Source: Gnetum montanum (Eukaryota > Streptophyta > Gnetopsida > Gnetales > Gnetaceae). Taken from it: a stretch of 64,000 nucleotides of DNA. Under the pieces are notes generated by a model, which worked only from the letters and a program-made list of their open reading frames with translations, made no database searches and was not told the DNA's origin. The DNA lies in the NCBI GenBank assembly GCA_015680685.1, contig MNCI01005010.1:338428-402427 (forward strand). The letters run 5' to 3'. Shown here one piece after another: positions 46,554-58,172 of the stretch (positions within the stretch are counted from its first letter, which is position 1; every line of letters begins with the position of its first letter). Position numbers and translations under genes: made by a program.

Positions 46554-47561
46554 TGTTGAACTTTTGGTATGTCAAAACTTTAGAAAATGAAGAAAGTAGA
46601 AAATGTTCTTGTGAAATATTGAAAGACTTGAAACTCTACAATAGCATGATAAGATCAAGAAAAATAATATGTTGAGACCAAGATGAGAGCTAAGTTATTA
46701 ATCTAAAGTGATGAAGTCCCAACCATGATTGCAGGAGTTTTCAAAAAGTTACAAGGATGTAGACAATCTAGAAGTTAATAGAAGATGTTTCACTAGATGT
46801 CAAGATGTCCAAAAGGAATAGTACATGTCCCTATTGAAAAGTATAGGTATGAAGTAAGATGTTCAAAGAAAAAGAATATTATATGTCCCAAGTATAGTTG
46901 AGACATCCTAATCAATACATACCATGTAAGACATCCCAACAAAAGTGAGATGTCCCACTTGTAAGCAACTTGTTGTTTTCTAGCCATGTGAGACATCCCA
47001 ACAAAAGTGAGATATCCCAACTTTTTTTTTTCTAGTCATGTGAATTTCAATGTTCATTTGACAATGACAAAGGATATAAAATAGATGAGATCTTTATGAA
47101 AAGTACAAGTATTGCTAAATTAACCATCATAGTATACATCTTGAAAATTGTTTCATACACTAATTACTTATCTTTTGTTATATATTATAATTTCTGAGAA
47201 CCTCAAGTAAGGAATTCATAATTGTACTTACATTTTCTCCATGATCTTTCCTTTTTTTTTCTTTGTATGCCCTACGGGGTTTATTTGCTTCTTGTAAGAA
47301 GATATCTTTTGAGCTTGTTGGAACCTTGAGGGTTTGGATGTGTTTTTGTGTGAAAATATCCCTTATAGAGATCAAACTTTGTAAAGGTTGTGGTTTTGTT
47401 GAAACCACATTTTTTTAAGAAACAAATTTTAGAGGTACGTAAGGATTCTACCCTCTAAGTGTGGACATAACCATGTTGGGGAACCACATACATCTATGTG
47501 TAATGTTTGATCTTTAATTGGTGAAACTTATTTAACCCCACTTTTAAGTTCTTGATATGTA
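46554..47561 (+). mobile_element. Copia 3' LTR
   Basis: 1008 bp, TGTTGAACTTTTGG...ATGTA. The final CA of the 5' LTR is TA here. Compared with the 5' LTR it carries an extra copy of the 'catgtgagacatcccaacaaaagtgagatgtccca' unit (about 46920-46955 and 46985-47020). The two LTRs differ at many positions, which dates the insertion as old. Confidence 0.95.
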
Positions 47562-48530
47562 AGTACCATACATGCTCCATCCTTTTTACATATGAACTAG
47601 TCAATGCTTTCTTTTATTCAATGAAAATTAAGGTTGTATAGCTTTCATCTACTATTAGCTAGTAGTTGTATTTTTGTTTAGTGCTTACTACATATAAGTA
47701 ATTTTGCATACACATTTTTTCTTCATAAAAACTACATATTAAGATACTTCTCTATCTAAGTATCTAGGCTCTCTACGTGCAGTTACACCACATATTATTG
47801 TACATGATGCATGGAACTCCCTACTTAATTTTTCCATGTTCATTCTTCTTGAAAATTTCCAAGCATAGATCTTTGATTCCATGCTTGGCATAAATGGTGA
47901 TCAACTTGCTTCTCTCATGAATATGGAAAACTTTCCCTCATAATTATCTACATAAATCACTAAAAATTTTACTAGATAGAACAACCCACTAATGGTGGTT
48001 AGAATATCTTGTGCATATTTCAAAGAAATAGTAAATGAACTAATTTGCAAGCTCTAACCTAATGTTGCACATTTTAAGTGTTGATTAATTCCATGCTTTT
48101 TATATCTCCTAGGATATTAAATTAACTCCAAAACATAAGTCTAATAGCATCTTTCATGGCTTATTTCCCATAATCTATAGTAAATTAGGGGACTTACATG
48201 ATTATTTATTTTCTTTGGAAAACTACCTATCTTAATCCAATCATTAACAACATGGGTTAGCATGATAATTCATACATTTAAACTTTGATATGAAGGCAAT
48301 TCATGTGAGATATTACAAGTTATTAGAGTTGATGTAGAATCCATAACCACTGATGCTTATATGAGTTTAGCTAGATTGATAAGTATAAATAAATAGCACT
48401 TCCAAGACTTATTTTTAATACTATTGTAAAGATCATCTACTTGCATATTCATTGTTTTAATAGCATTTTTTATGAGACTAAGTAGGTATTCCACCTTGCA
48501 TTTTTAGAGATGACACTAGAGGAAGAGAAG
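47562..48530. other. Unassigned AT-rich stretch
   Basis: No gene or known repeat recognised on either strand. It lies between the copia element and the CpG-richer block. It may be the continuation of the Athila-like fragment 4 interrupted by copia, but no RT start could be read. Confidence 0.3.
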
Positions 48531-49518
48531 TATGCGATTGTTGAAGATGCATAGAAGGTGATGAGTAGCAAGGTACCCTTACACTCAACCATACAAATAC
48601 GAGCATTACACGCGCGATCCGGTCGAACTCCGCAGAAGGACTAGTTGTGGCATCTAGATAATTAGCCTTAGGTCGCAGTTTGCTATCTTCCCACCTAGAC
48701 TAGTATTAGCTTTGTCACATATGGTTTAGTCCAGAGTGAGGTGTATGATGTGTTTCTAATCCTAATGCTACTCCTAAAGGCAATGGAAGATAATATTAAC
48801 TAAGCTAAGAGAGAAAGGTGAGAGAGAATCTAGCTAGTCTAAGTGCGATGAGCATCCATTCCTTGATCATCTGTACACATCTTGTACTTCATGCATGATT
48901 ACCACTAGGATTACCAAGTGCAGATCCTAGGTACGCTACTGGGTTACCAAGTAGTCACACTTATATGCTTGTAATCAAGTTGTACTCATTCAACGCTTTA
49001 ACATGAGTTTAAGGGTGAGAGAGATTAACTAGGAAAGTAGTAATAAAAATTAATTAAATGATTAAACTAACTAAATTCTGCAATGATGAAGTAATCTCAA
49101 TCTTTACTTCTGGTCATGTGCATGTCCAAGTACGTCACACTCAGATAAAGGATGTCGTACAATTACAATCACCACATTGTGGGCATACACTAGGAGGAAA
49201 AGGGTTGAGAGGAAAAACAAGAACTAAAATCAAAACTTAACTCTAAGAACTACCTTTTTTCTTGCTAATCTATCTACCTCTTATTTATAGATGAGGAGAT
49301 AGGCTACGATATCGTGGATGCGATATCGTGGTCACCCAAATAACAACTCATCATAGCCCCATGACTAAATGAAAACTCATCCTCGAGCTACAATGATTAC
49401 ACAGTGGATAGGTATGGGATTATTGGATGGTGAGAATGGAATTATGCTGCAATGTGGAATGAAAAAAAAACAAAGACACAACACAAAGAATGTGCTACAA
49501 CTACAAAATTTGTGAAAC
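48531..49518 (-). other. CpG-richer non-coding block with a minus-strand TATA box
   Basis: Composition changes here: CpG-containing words such as 'acacgcgcgatccggtcgaactccgc' (48609-48634) appear. Reading the minus strand, the sequence follows the stop of the large ORF. It holds the repeat 'cacgatatcgcatccacgatatcg', then TATAAATA (49289-49282) and about 700 bp of leader-like sequence. That is what a 3' LTR of the same minus-strand unit would look like. A matching 5' LTR was not proved: 52823-52920 shares only the layout and the phrase 'tatcgcatcc'. Confidence 0.45.
49282..49289 (-). promoter_or_regulatory. TATA box (minus strand)
   Basis: TATAAATA in 'catctataaataagagg', about 20-45 bp downstream of two copies of the 'cgatatcg(c)atccac' motif. 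Confidence 0.5.
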
Positions 49519-52307
49519 TCATGTAGTTCCTGGTGGCGGTGGCTCCTCCACTAGTGCTTTTTCTTTGTCTTGTGCTCCAGGTTTTGAGACTTGATGGCAT
49601 TGGAGTATGGCTTGGAGCTTCTCCTCTTTAGTCCAAGGGTCTTATGCCATCCATGCTAATGTTCTGATGTTTGATGGAGTCGGCACTTCCCACGGATCGA
49701 GTAGTTGAAAAAAAATTTGATTGGCCTTGACATACCAAGCCGTAAACACCCGTCATTCCTCTTTGTAGGCTCTGGCTTTCTCTTTGTATTCTTGTAAATC
49801 TGCAAGCCATCGAGCTAGATCTATTATGACACCTTTTTGGCCTTTGTAGCTTGCTTTCACCATGTTAAGTTTAGAATTTGTGATCTCTAATTTTTCCAAT
49901 AACTTCTTGCGTTTCACAAATTCTGCTTCGTATTTGACATAGTGGTCGCTACATGTTGCTCAAGCTCTGTTCTCGGGCATCTTGCTGTTAACATGGTAAG
50001 ATTGACATACAACAAGTTTGTCGACTCCATGTATTCTGTCAGATCTTGAATCTGGCGGTCCCGATTCTTAACTTCCGTCTGGTGGGAAAACACATATGTG
50101 TCTAATATGGCCTGCCAATCAGTGTGTTGAGCACCAATATCATTTATGTAGGCCTTGGCCATATGGATCTCTGTCTCAAGGATGTATTTGTACATCCCCA
50201 CCTAGTCTTAGAAGTGCTTCTTTAACTTTTCATGCCATTTAGCCTTATTTTTCCATGCACTGATTTTGATAGCTATCTTTTGGTGGATTGCGTGTACCTT
50301 TTCCATTGAGAGGGTTCGATTCTCCTTAGCTAAATAGCTTATGTCTTGGTTGACCCAGATGAATTTTTCTTATAGTTGATGGAAGTGTTCTTCGAGAACA
50401 TTCTTTTGCTTTTCCACAAAGGTCAACTAAAGGTTGTCAGCAACAAGCTATTTATTTTCCTCTTGTAAGGCATTCAGTGCTTTGAGATACACATGAGTTT
50501 GCATCTGTGCTGCAGATGCATCCCAAACAGCCTTCTCTTTTTCTTCAGCCACCTTTTTATTCTCCATGATTAGCTTGGTTAGTTGCTCAATTCTGAAATT
50601 ATCTAGCTGGTCTATGGGAACAAATTGCAAAGGGTCCTGCTATGCTGCTTGTAGGGCTACGAGCTACTCTTGTAATTTTTGCACCTCTGCTTCAGCATGC
50701 TCAGCCCTTACTTCTGTTAAGACCAACTTCCCCTTTGTGGAAATGAGATCTAACTAAATTACCGTAACATCCTAAGGGATGTCAAACATGGACGTCGTTA
50801 CTTGCCTTGTTTGGAGTAATCGATCAAGTGCATCCTCATGTTCCGTAGGAGTCATTGAGGTTCTGGCCAAAATTTGAGCATCCCATGCTCCTGCGAGATC
50901 TACCAATGGTACCAAAGGTACATTGAATGATTCTTTAATGTGGTCTACGATCACGTCTGTGACTCCTATGACATCCTGGTGTTGCATGACCACCACAGTG
51001 GCCCCTTCACCAATTTCTAATTACACTTGGAAAGATGTCGCGTTTCCTGAGATCTGTTGTGACCAAACACTTTTCTCTCCTGCTATATGAATAGACACTT
51101 CACCCCTTGTGTGATCCAAAGAAACTATGGGTTGTATGACATCATCAATGACGTGGAAGAGCTTTGCGTCATCACGACTTCCCCAACTGACCGTCTTAGC
51201 AATGGTCCTGAGATGACGCATCGACAATTTGTAGTCTTGCGGCAGTGGCAGTTGATCCTGGCCTATGCTAGGCCCTGCTTCCTATTGTTGGTAGGGTCCT
51301 ATACTTGGAGGTTGGATGGGTCCTACAAGTTGAGTTGCAGTTGGTCCAACTGTTTGTTCTTCTTCTTCTTCTGGCCCCAACATCTCACCAGTGATTTTCC
51401 TTGCGGCTGGTGGCTTTAACAGTTCTGCATATGAAGAATTTTGGGCTTTTAAGAGGACATTGTTGGTGTACCCCCTGATACCAGCATGTTGACGAAGCTT
51501 TCTGATAAGACAAGGGAAGGGCAACGCCATCTTCCCTTTCTTCCATTCCTCGAACCACCTCAAGATCTCCATTAAGTATAGATGAGGGAGATTAGCATTA
51601 ACCTTTCCCATCAGCACTGCACATCCTCTTGCTGCATATGTTGATATTCTTTTTAAGTCCTTCATGGGGAAGAGGTGATAAGTTCCCATTTTGAAATAGA
51701 TCCTCTCTTCCGTCGTCAACTCACCAAATGTCTTATCTCTGCCATATGCCCTTTCAAACCAATCCCATTCCACATCAGGGTTTAAACCAATGGATAATTG
51801 AGCAACCTTGGGCCCTGTATTTGAAAGGTTTAACACTTTAGAAATGGCCTACCCAGAGAAATAGATTGACACACCACAGATGTTGACAGTGGTGCCTTGC
51901 TCTTTGTTGTGCCAGAATTGGTACGTCTCCCCTAGGTACCGAGCACCACTTTTGGAGAGGGTAGGCCATAAGGGAGACCCTTTCAGGTGATCCCTAATAG
52001 CCTCAAGAGCGAACTCTACAAAATATTCAAAGTTTAATTCCACAATCATTGCAATGAATATGGACTTTTCATGGATGGCTTGAACATAATCTTGGGGCAA
52101 TGTGAGATGTTGTCCCTGTTCAGGTGCTACAGCAGCTCCTCCTTCTGCTTGCCCAGACTGTATGGTAGGAGGATTCTCTTGATGAATACTAAATGATTAT
52201 TCCTCCTATTCTGTATGTTGTCCAGTAGGATCTTGTCTTCCACCTCTCCTAGGTCATTTGCTTCCACCATAAGTAGGACCTTCCTTTTGTCCACATTTCG
52301 GGGCCAT
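49519..52307 (-). pseudogene. Large retroelement-type ORF: plant transposon-protein-like domain plus coiled coils
   Basis: About 929 codons from ATG 52307 to TGA 49519-49521. One frame holds to about 49870, then a frameshift. Residues ~155-340 (51836-51282) match the plant domain annotated as 'putative plant transposon protein': 'YFKMGTYHLFPMKDLKRIS', 'LYLMEILRWFEEWKKG' and 'LPFPCLIRKLRQHAGI'. An acidic/proline linker follows ('PEEEEEQTVGP'). Residues ~560-800 (50630-49914) are Lys/Glu/Gln-rich with heptad-like spacing, probably coiled coil. The C-terminus is 'EEPPPPGTT'. About 16 internal stops, ten of them TAG. No catalytic motif is seen. It may be an additional ORF of a gypsy element or the only ORF of a non-autonomous one. 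Confidence 0.6.
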
Positions 52308-52770
52308 CTACAATCACATGGGGTCAAGCATTAGTAAGGTTATTTTTGAAGTTAAGTTATACCTTACTGCTTGCCTTAATTAATTAATTTTTTTATCTTC
52401 ATGTGATATTGCCTGAAAGATTGTAATGATGAGTCCATTTTACTTAAGTGGTTTCCAATTTTAATTTCCTGGTGTACCTAGACGATTAAATGATTTTTTG
52501 GCACATTTCATTCTTAATTTACAACTAATTATCCTTAATGATGTCCTTTGGATGATGATAAATTCCAAAAATGCTAGGTGCTATTTAGCAAGTGGCCCTC
52601 CCCCACGACTAAGCTAAAAACTCCGGGTTCAAGCAGGTTTGGACGGAATTAGAATCGAAGTACCAGTGAGCGAGATAGAGGTTGAAAAGCAAAGGTGTCA
52701 CACTTGCAAGTCGTAGAGAAAAATGTGAAAAACTCCCCTGCGTGATGTGTGCAAAATGAAGCTAATTGTT

Positions 52771-52822
52771 NNNNNNNNNNNNNNNNNNNNNNNNNNNNNN
52801 NNNNNNNNNNNNNNNNNNNNNN
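52771..52822. other. Assembly gap (52 N)
   Basis: A run of N just downstream of the minus-strand TATA box at 52829-52836, in the presumed leader of the large ORF. Confidence 1.
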
Positions 52823-52828
52823 GTCACC

Positions 52829-52836
52829 TATTTATA
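52829..52836 (-). promoter_or_regulatory. TATA box (minus strand)
   Basis: TATAAATA in 'taacctataaataggtgac', preceded (minus sense) by 'tatcgcatccctc', as at 49289, where 'tatcgcatccacg' precedes a TATA box. Confidence 0.5.
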
Positions 52837-54289
52837 GGTTAGAGGGATGCGATAACACATATGATACATTGCATATGTGATATTGCATATGCAATGTCAT
52901 GGCCTATTGATGTTTAGTTCGAAGGGATAATACCAAATTTTTAAAAGATTTTTCTGAAATCAACGTTGTAACTTAGGACATTGGGCTATTGTTAAGAGGT
53001 TCTAAGGTAATTAGATGGTTTTGAAGGCACGAATAAGTATGATCTATGGATTTTATCAATAAGGACCTTGGGTGGTAGAGAAAAAGGCTATGTGATGGTA
53101 CATAGGAACGTTATTATTCAGAGGGATAGTAGTAGGGAAAGAAATTCATTTGAAAATTATGCTGAGGGTAAGAAATGGTGTGTGTGAGCCATGTCATAAG
53201 TGAGAATTACAAAAGATTACATAAGTGGGCCCTCCCCAAAGTAGGTTTCCACCTATAATGCCCTTGTGTAACCACGCTTAAAGTGTCTGTGGGCACTAGA
53301 AGGGTTAAATGTAATCTGCATTGATTCCACAAAACACATACATGTAAATATCACCGGAATGAGGTAAGAAATCTATATTACACACAACATGAGCTACAAT
53401 TACACGAATAGTGAGATGAGATGAACTATAGAAAGGGATTGTAGAGTTTGGAACATGAGGTCACTAACCCAAGGCACAGTGAATCTTGCGTGTAAAGCAT
53501 GATTAATGTGTCATTAACCCATCATTCCAAGATCAGGACCAAGTCCATTCCTCTTGATAAGTGACATCACATTGTTTCATCCATGATGAGCAACTATGAG
53601 AGTACCATAACAATAAGGCGTACAATCTCTTGGTGTTTTATTCAAGGGAGGAGTGATTTTTGTTTTATGGCACTTCCTTTTTTATTCCTTTGCCTTTTTT
53701 TTTTTTTTTGATTTTTTTTTAATTTTTGAATCTAGAGAAACTACCAACCTTCAGGAATGGGTGCATGTCTTTCCAATGGGACCCCCTAGAACATCATTGG
53801 ATTTTTGAGTGCCTTTGGATTACTCTTACTTCCATTTTTCGTTAGATCTACAAGGATCTTAGTACAACCACGTTGCATGATAACTCCCATAGACATCACC
53901 AAAGGGAATCTGAAAGTCCCCTTGATGTCACACCTAATCATTTCCTCTTGGTCCATCCTTCTTTATTTTGGGTACAATGAACACAACATTAATTTTAAGT
54001 TTTAAGAATTTCAAGAATATCACTGTACCCTCGAACAGAACCTCTTATTTCTAGAATGGATGAGTGGGTGTAATGGGCTCACTATTCATCATTCGAGACT
54101 TGATAACATAGAACATACCTCAACCAATGATCCACATGAGTGTTTTATTAGTAGACAAGATCACTTGTAAAAAGACAAAAAAACCAAAAAGACAAAAAGA
54201 TAAAACAAGAATTTGAAAAATGAAAAACTGGAAAAAAAAAAATTGAAAAATTAAAGAAAATGAAAAATAGTTATTAATCCTTCTTGTTA

Positions 54290-56271
54290 TTAAAATGGGG
54301 GATATCCCCCATAAGTAAAAATTTGAGCATGGTGAGGATTAATAAATGGAAGATGAGGATCCTTGCATGTTGGAAACATTGGGACCCGGTCAAACTTACC
54401 CCTTTGGGGTTCACACACTTGATTATAGTAAGCACAGTCGGGAAATTTGTAAGATGTGGTTCTTAGGTAAATATTTGACCCACTACGATGTTTGTGACTG
54501 TTAGATGGTATGCAAGGATCAGGATGATTCCTTCCATGGCTATGTTCATTGGGTCGTATTGTTGTTGGAGTGTGAGTTGGTGGCCCTGATGAAGTAACAT
54601 GAGGCATTGGGTTCGAAGATACGGGTGCACCACAGTGTTGGACTTATGCCAAGTTGGAGGATGCAATGGCCTTGGAATTGTGTTGTCCCTTCCTATGGTC
54701 ATGTTTAAAGAAGGGACACTTTTGATGTTGCTGAGGCCTCTCACTACTGTTAGTAATATTAGCACAAGTGACGTTTGGGGGTTGTTGCTATGGTGCAGAT
54801 ACCTTAGGAACAATTGGTGGAAATGTAGAAGGAGGGAAAGGATGAGAATGTTGAAACTGAGAAGAAGTGTAGGATACACAAGGTAGTGGTAGTGTGGAAG
54901 GCATGGGCTGATAGTATTGAGGAGAATGATAATGTGGTGAGATATAGTATGTTGGCCCAGCTGGAGAAATAGGATGTTGAACGTGATAAGCGTTTCGACT
55001 AGTACGAAGGGTGTCTCTAGTTTAGGGGTGGCTTCCCCCACGACGAGGATTGTTGCCACTATGATCAAACACAGTATCTTTGTATGAACTCGGGATGTAA
55101 TGTGCTACCCCAATGCTCATATAGATGTAACAAGATTGGGCATTGACCCTTGGGGTGATCATACAAGCAAATGTTGCGTTCATATGTATGATCGGCAGTT
55201 GATCTCTTATTTTCTTTATCCCTTCTTTCCGATTGTCTACTGATACTTTGTCCTGCTTCTTGGGTTGTCAAAACTCTATCTCCAATGATATTGATATATT
55301 CTCCACACTTTTTATACGTCCATTCCAACATCTTATTGATCTTTTTCTCGACTTCCTCTAATGACTGTTGTACCAACAAAGATTGTTCTTTCTCCTTGTG
55401 ATAGGTTGATTTCTCCTTTTTATGATCATGGACCTTTGTTAAGTTGAGATTTTGGTCCCGTTGATGTTTTTCAACAATCTCCCATCTAGCCATTTCTCCT
55501 TCCTCTTTTGTTACCCGCTTTATAAGCTCTTGGATTTGATGGGTTTGTAGTTCATATAGTTGACCTTGGGCATACATTCCTAAGGTCTCTCTTGTTTCAT
55601 TACGTAGCCCATCAACGATATGGTACATTAGCCTTTCCTTGGAGAACCCATGGCCTGGATAGTTGTTTAATAGTGCATAATATCTTTCTAAGGCCATGTC
55701 CAAGGGTTCATGTTGTGCTTGTTTCCACTCTTGGATTTGTTTCCTCAAGGCCGACACTCTTGCATAGGTTTGATATCTTTCGTTAAAGAGTTCTACCATT
55801 GTTGGCCAATGTCGTATTCAATTTGGCTTTAATGATCTATGCCATACTTTTGCTTGGCCAACGAGTGTCATAGGGAAGAGCTTGAGTTTTTGCCAACCGT
55901 TATCAATGTTGTTCCATATATACGCATTGTAGAAGGTTTGTAAATGTTGATGCAGATCTAATTCATAGCCTTTGGAAAAATTAGGGAAGTTGCTTAAAAT
56001 CGAGCCTAGGTAGGCGGCTCTCTTTACGATGCCTACAGGAGATTCGAACAACCTCTTGTATTTGTGTTAGGCTTGTAGTGGCCAGTGGGGGTTCATTGTC
56101 ATCAAGTAGGTTATGCTTTTGTGCATTGGGATGATGTTGCTTTTGTTTATGTTTATAAGAAACCCCCACCTCGGGTTGCATACTCCAATCTTTATTGTCA
56201 TATAATTCGTTGGTTCTCCAATGAACTTCCTCACTAAATATGACATTATTATCGTCTTGTAGGAGAGGCAT
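54290..56271 (-). pseudogene. Ty3/gypsy gag, copy b (younger)
   Basis: Start at 56271 (MPLLQDDNN). Capsid N-part 56051-55818: 'LDLHQHLQTFYNAYIWNNID', 'KLKLFPMTLVGQAKVWHRSL'. The gag domain continues in 55799-55065: 'MVELFNERYQTYARVSALRK', 'LDMALERYYALLNNYPGHGF'. A Lys/Glu-rich segment follows. Near 55140, in another frame, 'NAQSCYIYMSIGVAHYIPSS' leads to a Pro/Ser/Tyr-rich tail (55060-54290), which is the real reading of that stretch. The 201-codon frame 55068-54463 is out of phase with it. One stop after 'SLKPN', and frameshifts near 56040 and 55140, break it. Protease and RT do not follow. Confidence 0.75.
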
Positions 56272-56479
56272 GGTTGTGAAATTGTATGTGAATTTATATG
56301 TGACGTTTTTATAATTATTTCTTTCTAAAATATATATCATTAATTCCTTTACAACAACCTGGTATGATATAACTATCCTTCTTTGTGAAGAGAAGGATCT
56401 CTCTTGTACTCTTATATATTTTTTCTCTTTTTTATTTTCTTTCCTCTTTTTCTACCTAATTAATTAAACTTTAAATCTA

Positions 56480-57190
56480 ATAATCTCTTACCACTGAAAC
56501 TCTCCCTTAAGCATAGATCCCAAGATTCTCCCTTATTTTGTTTCCAAGTCCATCTATGATATTCCCAAACTATCTTCTTTGAGAAAATTCATAGTCTTAG
56601 TACTTATGCAATAATGAGTAGTATCTATCTAATGCTACATCAAAGGATTTATGCTTTTCTTATTTCTACCCTTAAATTTATTTCCTCAAGTTGGATACTA
56701 TAGAGTATATTTGATATTTGTTATTAAATAGCTTCAACATCATACAAATAGATTCTAGTTTTAAGGGTTAACACTAGTTCTCTACTTCTCTAATGAGAAT
56801 TTTAAGAAATAGCTAAAGCTTTTTCTAGTTATTCTTAACATTTTGTAAGACACAAGTAGCATGGAATAATTGAGCATGGTATTGCAAATTAACCTTGTAG
56901 TCTTCCCAAAATTTGAAAATGCTATTCATGTCAACCTACTTGATATAATTATCTCTTTTATATCTAGTTAGAATGTAAATAGTCTTCCTAATATTAATTA
57001 TACTTCTAGTAGCAAGAAAGGGCTTATCATCATCGTCATATTTGTCATGATCTCTATCATGACCATGACCCCTTTCTATGTTGCCTATTATGACTTCTTT
57101 CTTGTCTATGCTTATGGTCTCTATCTCTAACATGATCATGGTCACCATTACTACTTGTATTCCTATTTTGATTTTCTTTGACATGATGAG
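56480..57190 (-). pseudogene. Ty3/gypsy gag, copy a (older, truncated)
   Basis: The frame at about 56740-56510 reads 'MMLKLFNNKYQIYSIVSNLR', 'DVALDRYYSLLHKY' and 'IRENLGIYA'. These are the counterparts of 'MVELFNERYQTYARVSALRK', 'DMALERYYALLNNY' and 'TRETLGMYA' in copy b. The upstream part (57184-56936) is Arg/Asp/His-rich and then 'PFLATRSIINIRKTIYIL', matching 'PPLATTSLTQIQEVVRIF'. It has many more stops and fewer CpG than copy b. It ends near 56480, so copy b or its element lies immediately downstream on the same strand. Confidence 0.7.
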
Positions 57191-58172
57191 CCTTATTAGA
57201 GCTTGATAAAAGTAATGATAATAATCATGTAGAATTAGAAGATTCTTGTCAAATTACTCTCCTTCTATGACCCCTTTGATTATCTCTAAATGACCTACTA
57301 GAAGACCTAAACCTAGAAGTCCTAGTATTAGTTCCTATCCATTCCCTTTTTTTAGTTACTTGTCAAGGATAAATGTAACCATGAGTTTGTCATATCATCT
57401 ACATTAAAGAAAGGAGGATTTTAATAATAGGATATACTTAAGTGGTAATATATATCCTCATTTTCTAACTATGACATTAAATGGGTATGAACCTCCTTTA
57501 TCTTTACTACCTTATGTTGTGCTTCCATGAAACTATCCTTGTGAAGTTGGTCTTTAAAGGATTCAAATTTGCATTGCCTATCAAAGCATACAAAAATAAC
57601 AAATTCAGCTGAAAATGAGAACATATAATAACCGATGCAAATATATTTTTAAAACCTATCATTATGAAAAATTTGATATACAAATCTTGTTCTTCATCTT
57701 GAATTCATGAAAATTATAATCCTTAAATCTTGTTCTTCATCCTAAAGTCATGAAATTGTTATCTCAAATAACTTATTACTTGTTAAAAAATAATATTTTG
57801 TTGGCCAAATTATATTTATATGTTATAAATATATAACTAAGCTAATGATTGCTAGTCATCTCCTATAGTGATGATTTAAACATAACAAATAAAAAGGATT
57901 CTATTTACAATTATGTATTATTCAAATCCAATTTTTGGAAGGTAGTTTTTAAGTTATAGATTATTTTTATAAAGTTATAAATGATTCATGAAAGCATAAG
58001 TCAAAAATAGAGTATCTTATAAGATCATAAAATTCATTATTAACTGATCAAGAACATGTTACAATACACCACAGATGATCAATGTTCAAACTTGCATAAT
58101 TGAAAAAATGCATAATAGAAAATGTTCTAAAATATAAAATAGTAAAAATACATCCTAAGAAAAACTATAACA
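57191..58172. other. Unassigned stretch downstream of the Helitron gene
   Basis: No coding signal on either strand. On the minus strand it follows the stop of RepHel (58173), so it should contain the Helitron 3' end (a short hairpin followed by CTRR). No convincing candidate was picked by eye. Confidence 0.3.

Larger units (their letters stand above)
41504..47561 (+). mobile_element. Ty1/copia element with both LTRs
   Basis: About 6.06 kb: 5' LTR, PBS, gag remnant, protease/integrase/RT/RNase H remnants, PPT, 3' LTR. The order integrase before RT is diagnostic for Ty1/copia. The interior is shorter than the usual single long ORF, and the N-terminal part of gag is not readable. No clear 5-bp target duplication is seen (ACTAT before, AGTAC or TACCA after), so the flanks have decayed or rearranged. 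It interrupts the Athila-like fragment 4. Confidence 0.9.
52308..54289 (-). other. Non-coding block with minus-strand TATA box, palindrome and assembly gap
   Basis: Lies between the gag (54290-56271) and the large ORF (from 52307). It contains 52 N (52771-52822), TATAAATA on the minus strand (52836-52829) and, just upstream in that sense, iterated 'gcatatg' words including a perfect 14-bp palindrome at 52882-52895. About 500 bp of leader-like sequence separates the TATA box from the ORF start. A short open stretch near 53930-53790 (minus; 'RMDQEEMIRCDIKGTFRF') is protein-like but unrecognised. Confidence 0.45.

Noticed and set aside
53701-54010. Protein-like minus-strand stretch (RMDQEEMIRCDIKGTFRF...) and plus-strand frame 53805-54005
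   Set aside because: Too short and without a recognisable family; kept only as a remark in the non-coding block.
54463-55068. 201-codon minus-strand ORF
   Set aside because: It is out of phase with the gag tail. The Pro/Ser/Tyr-rich reading in the neighbouring frame is the one expected for a gag C-terminus.
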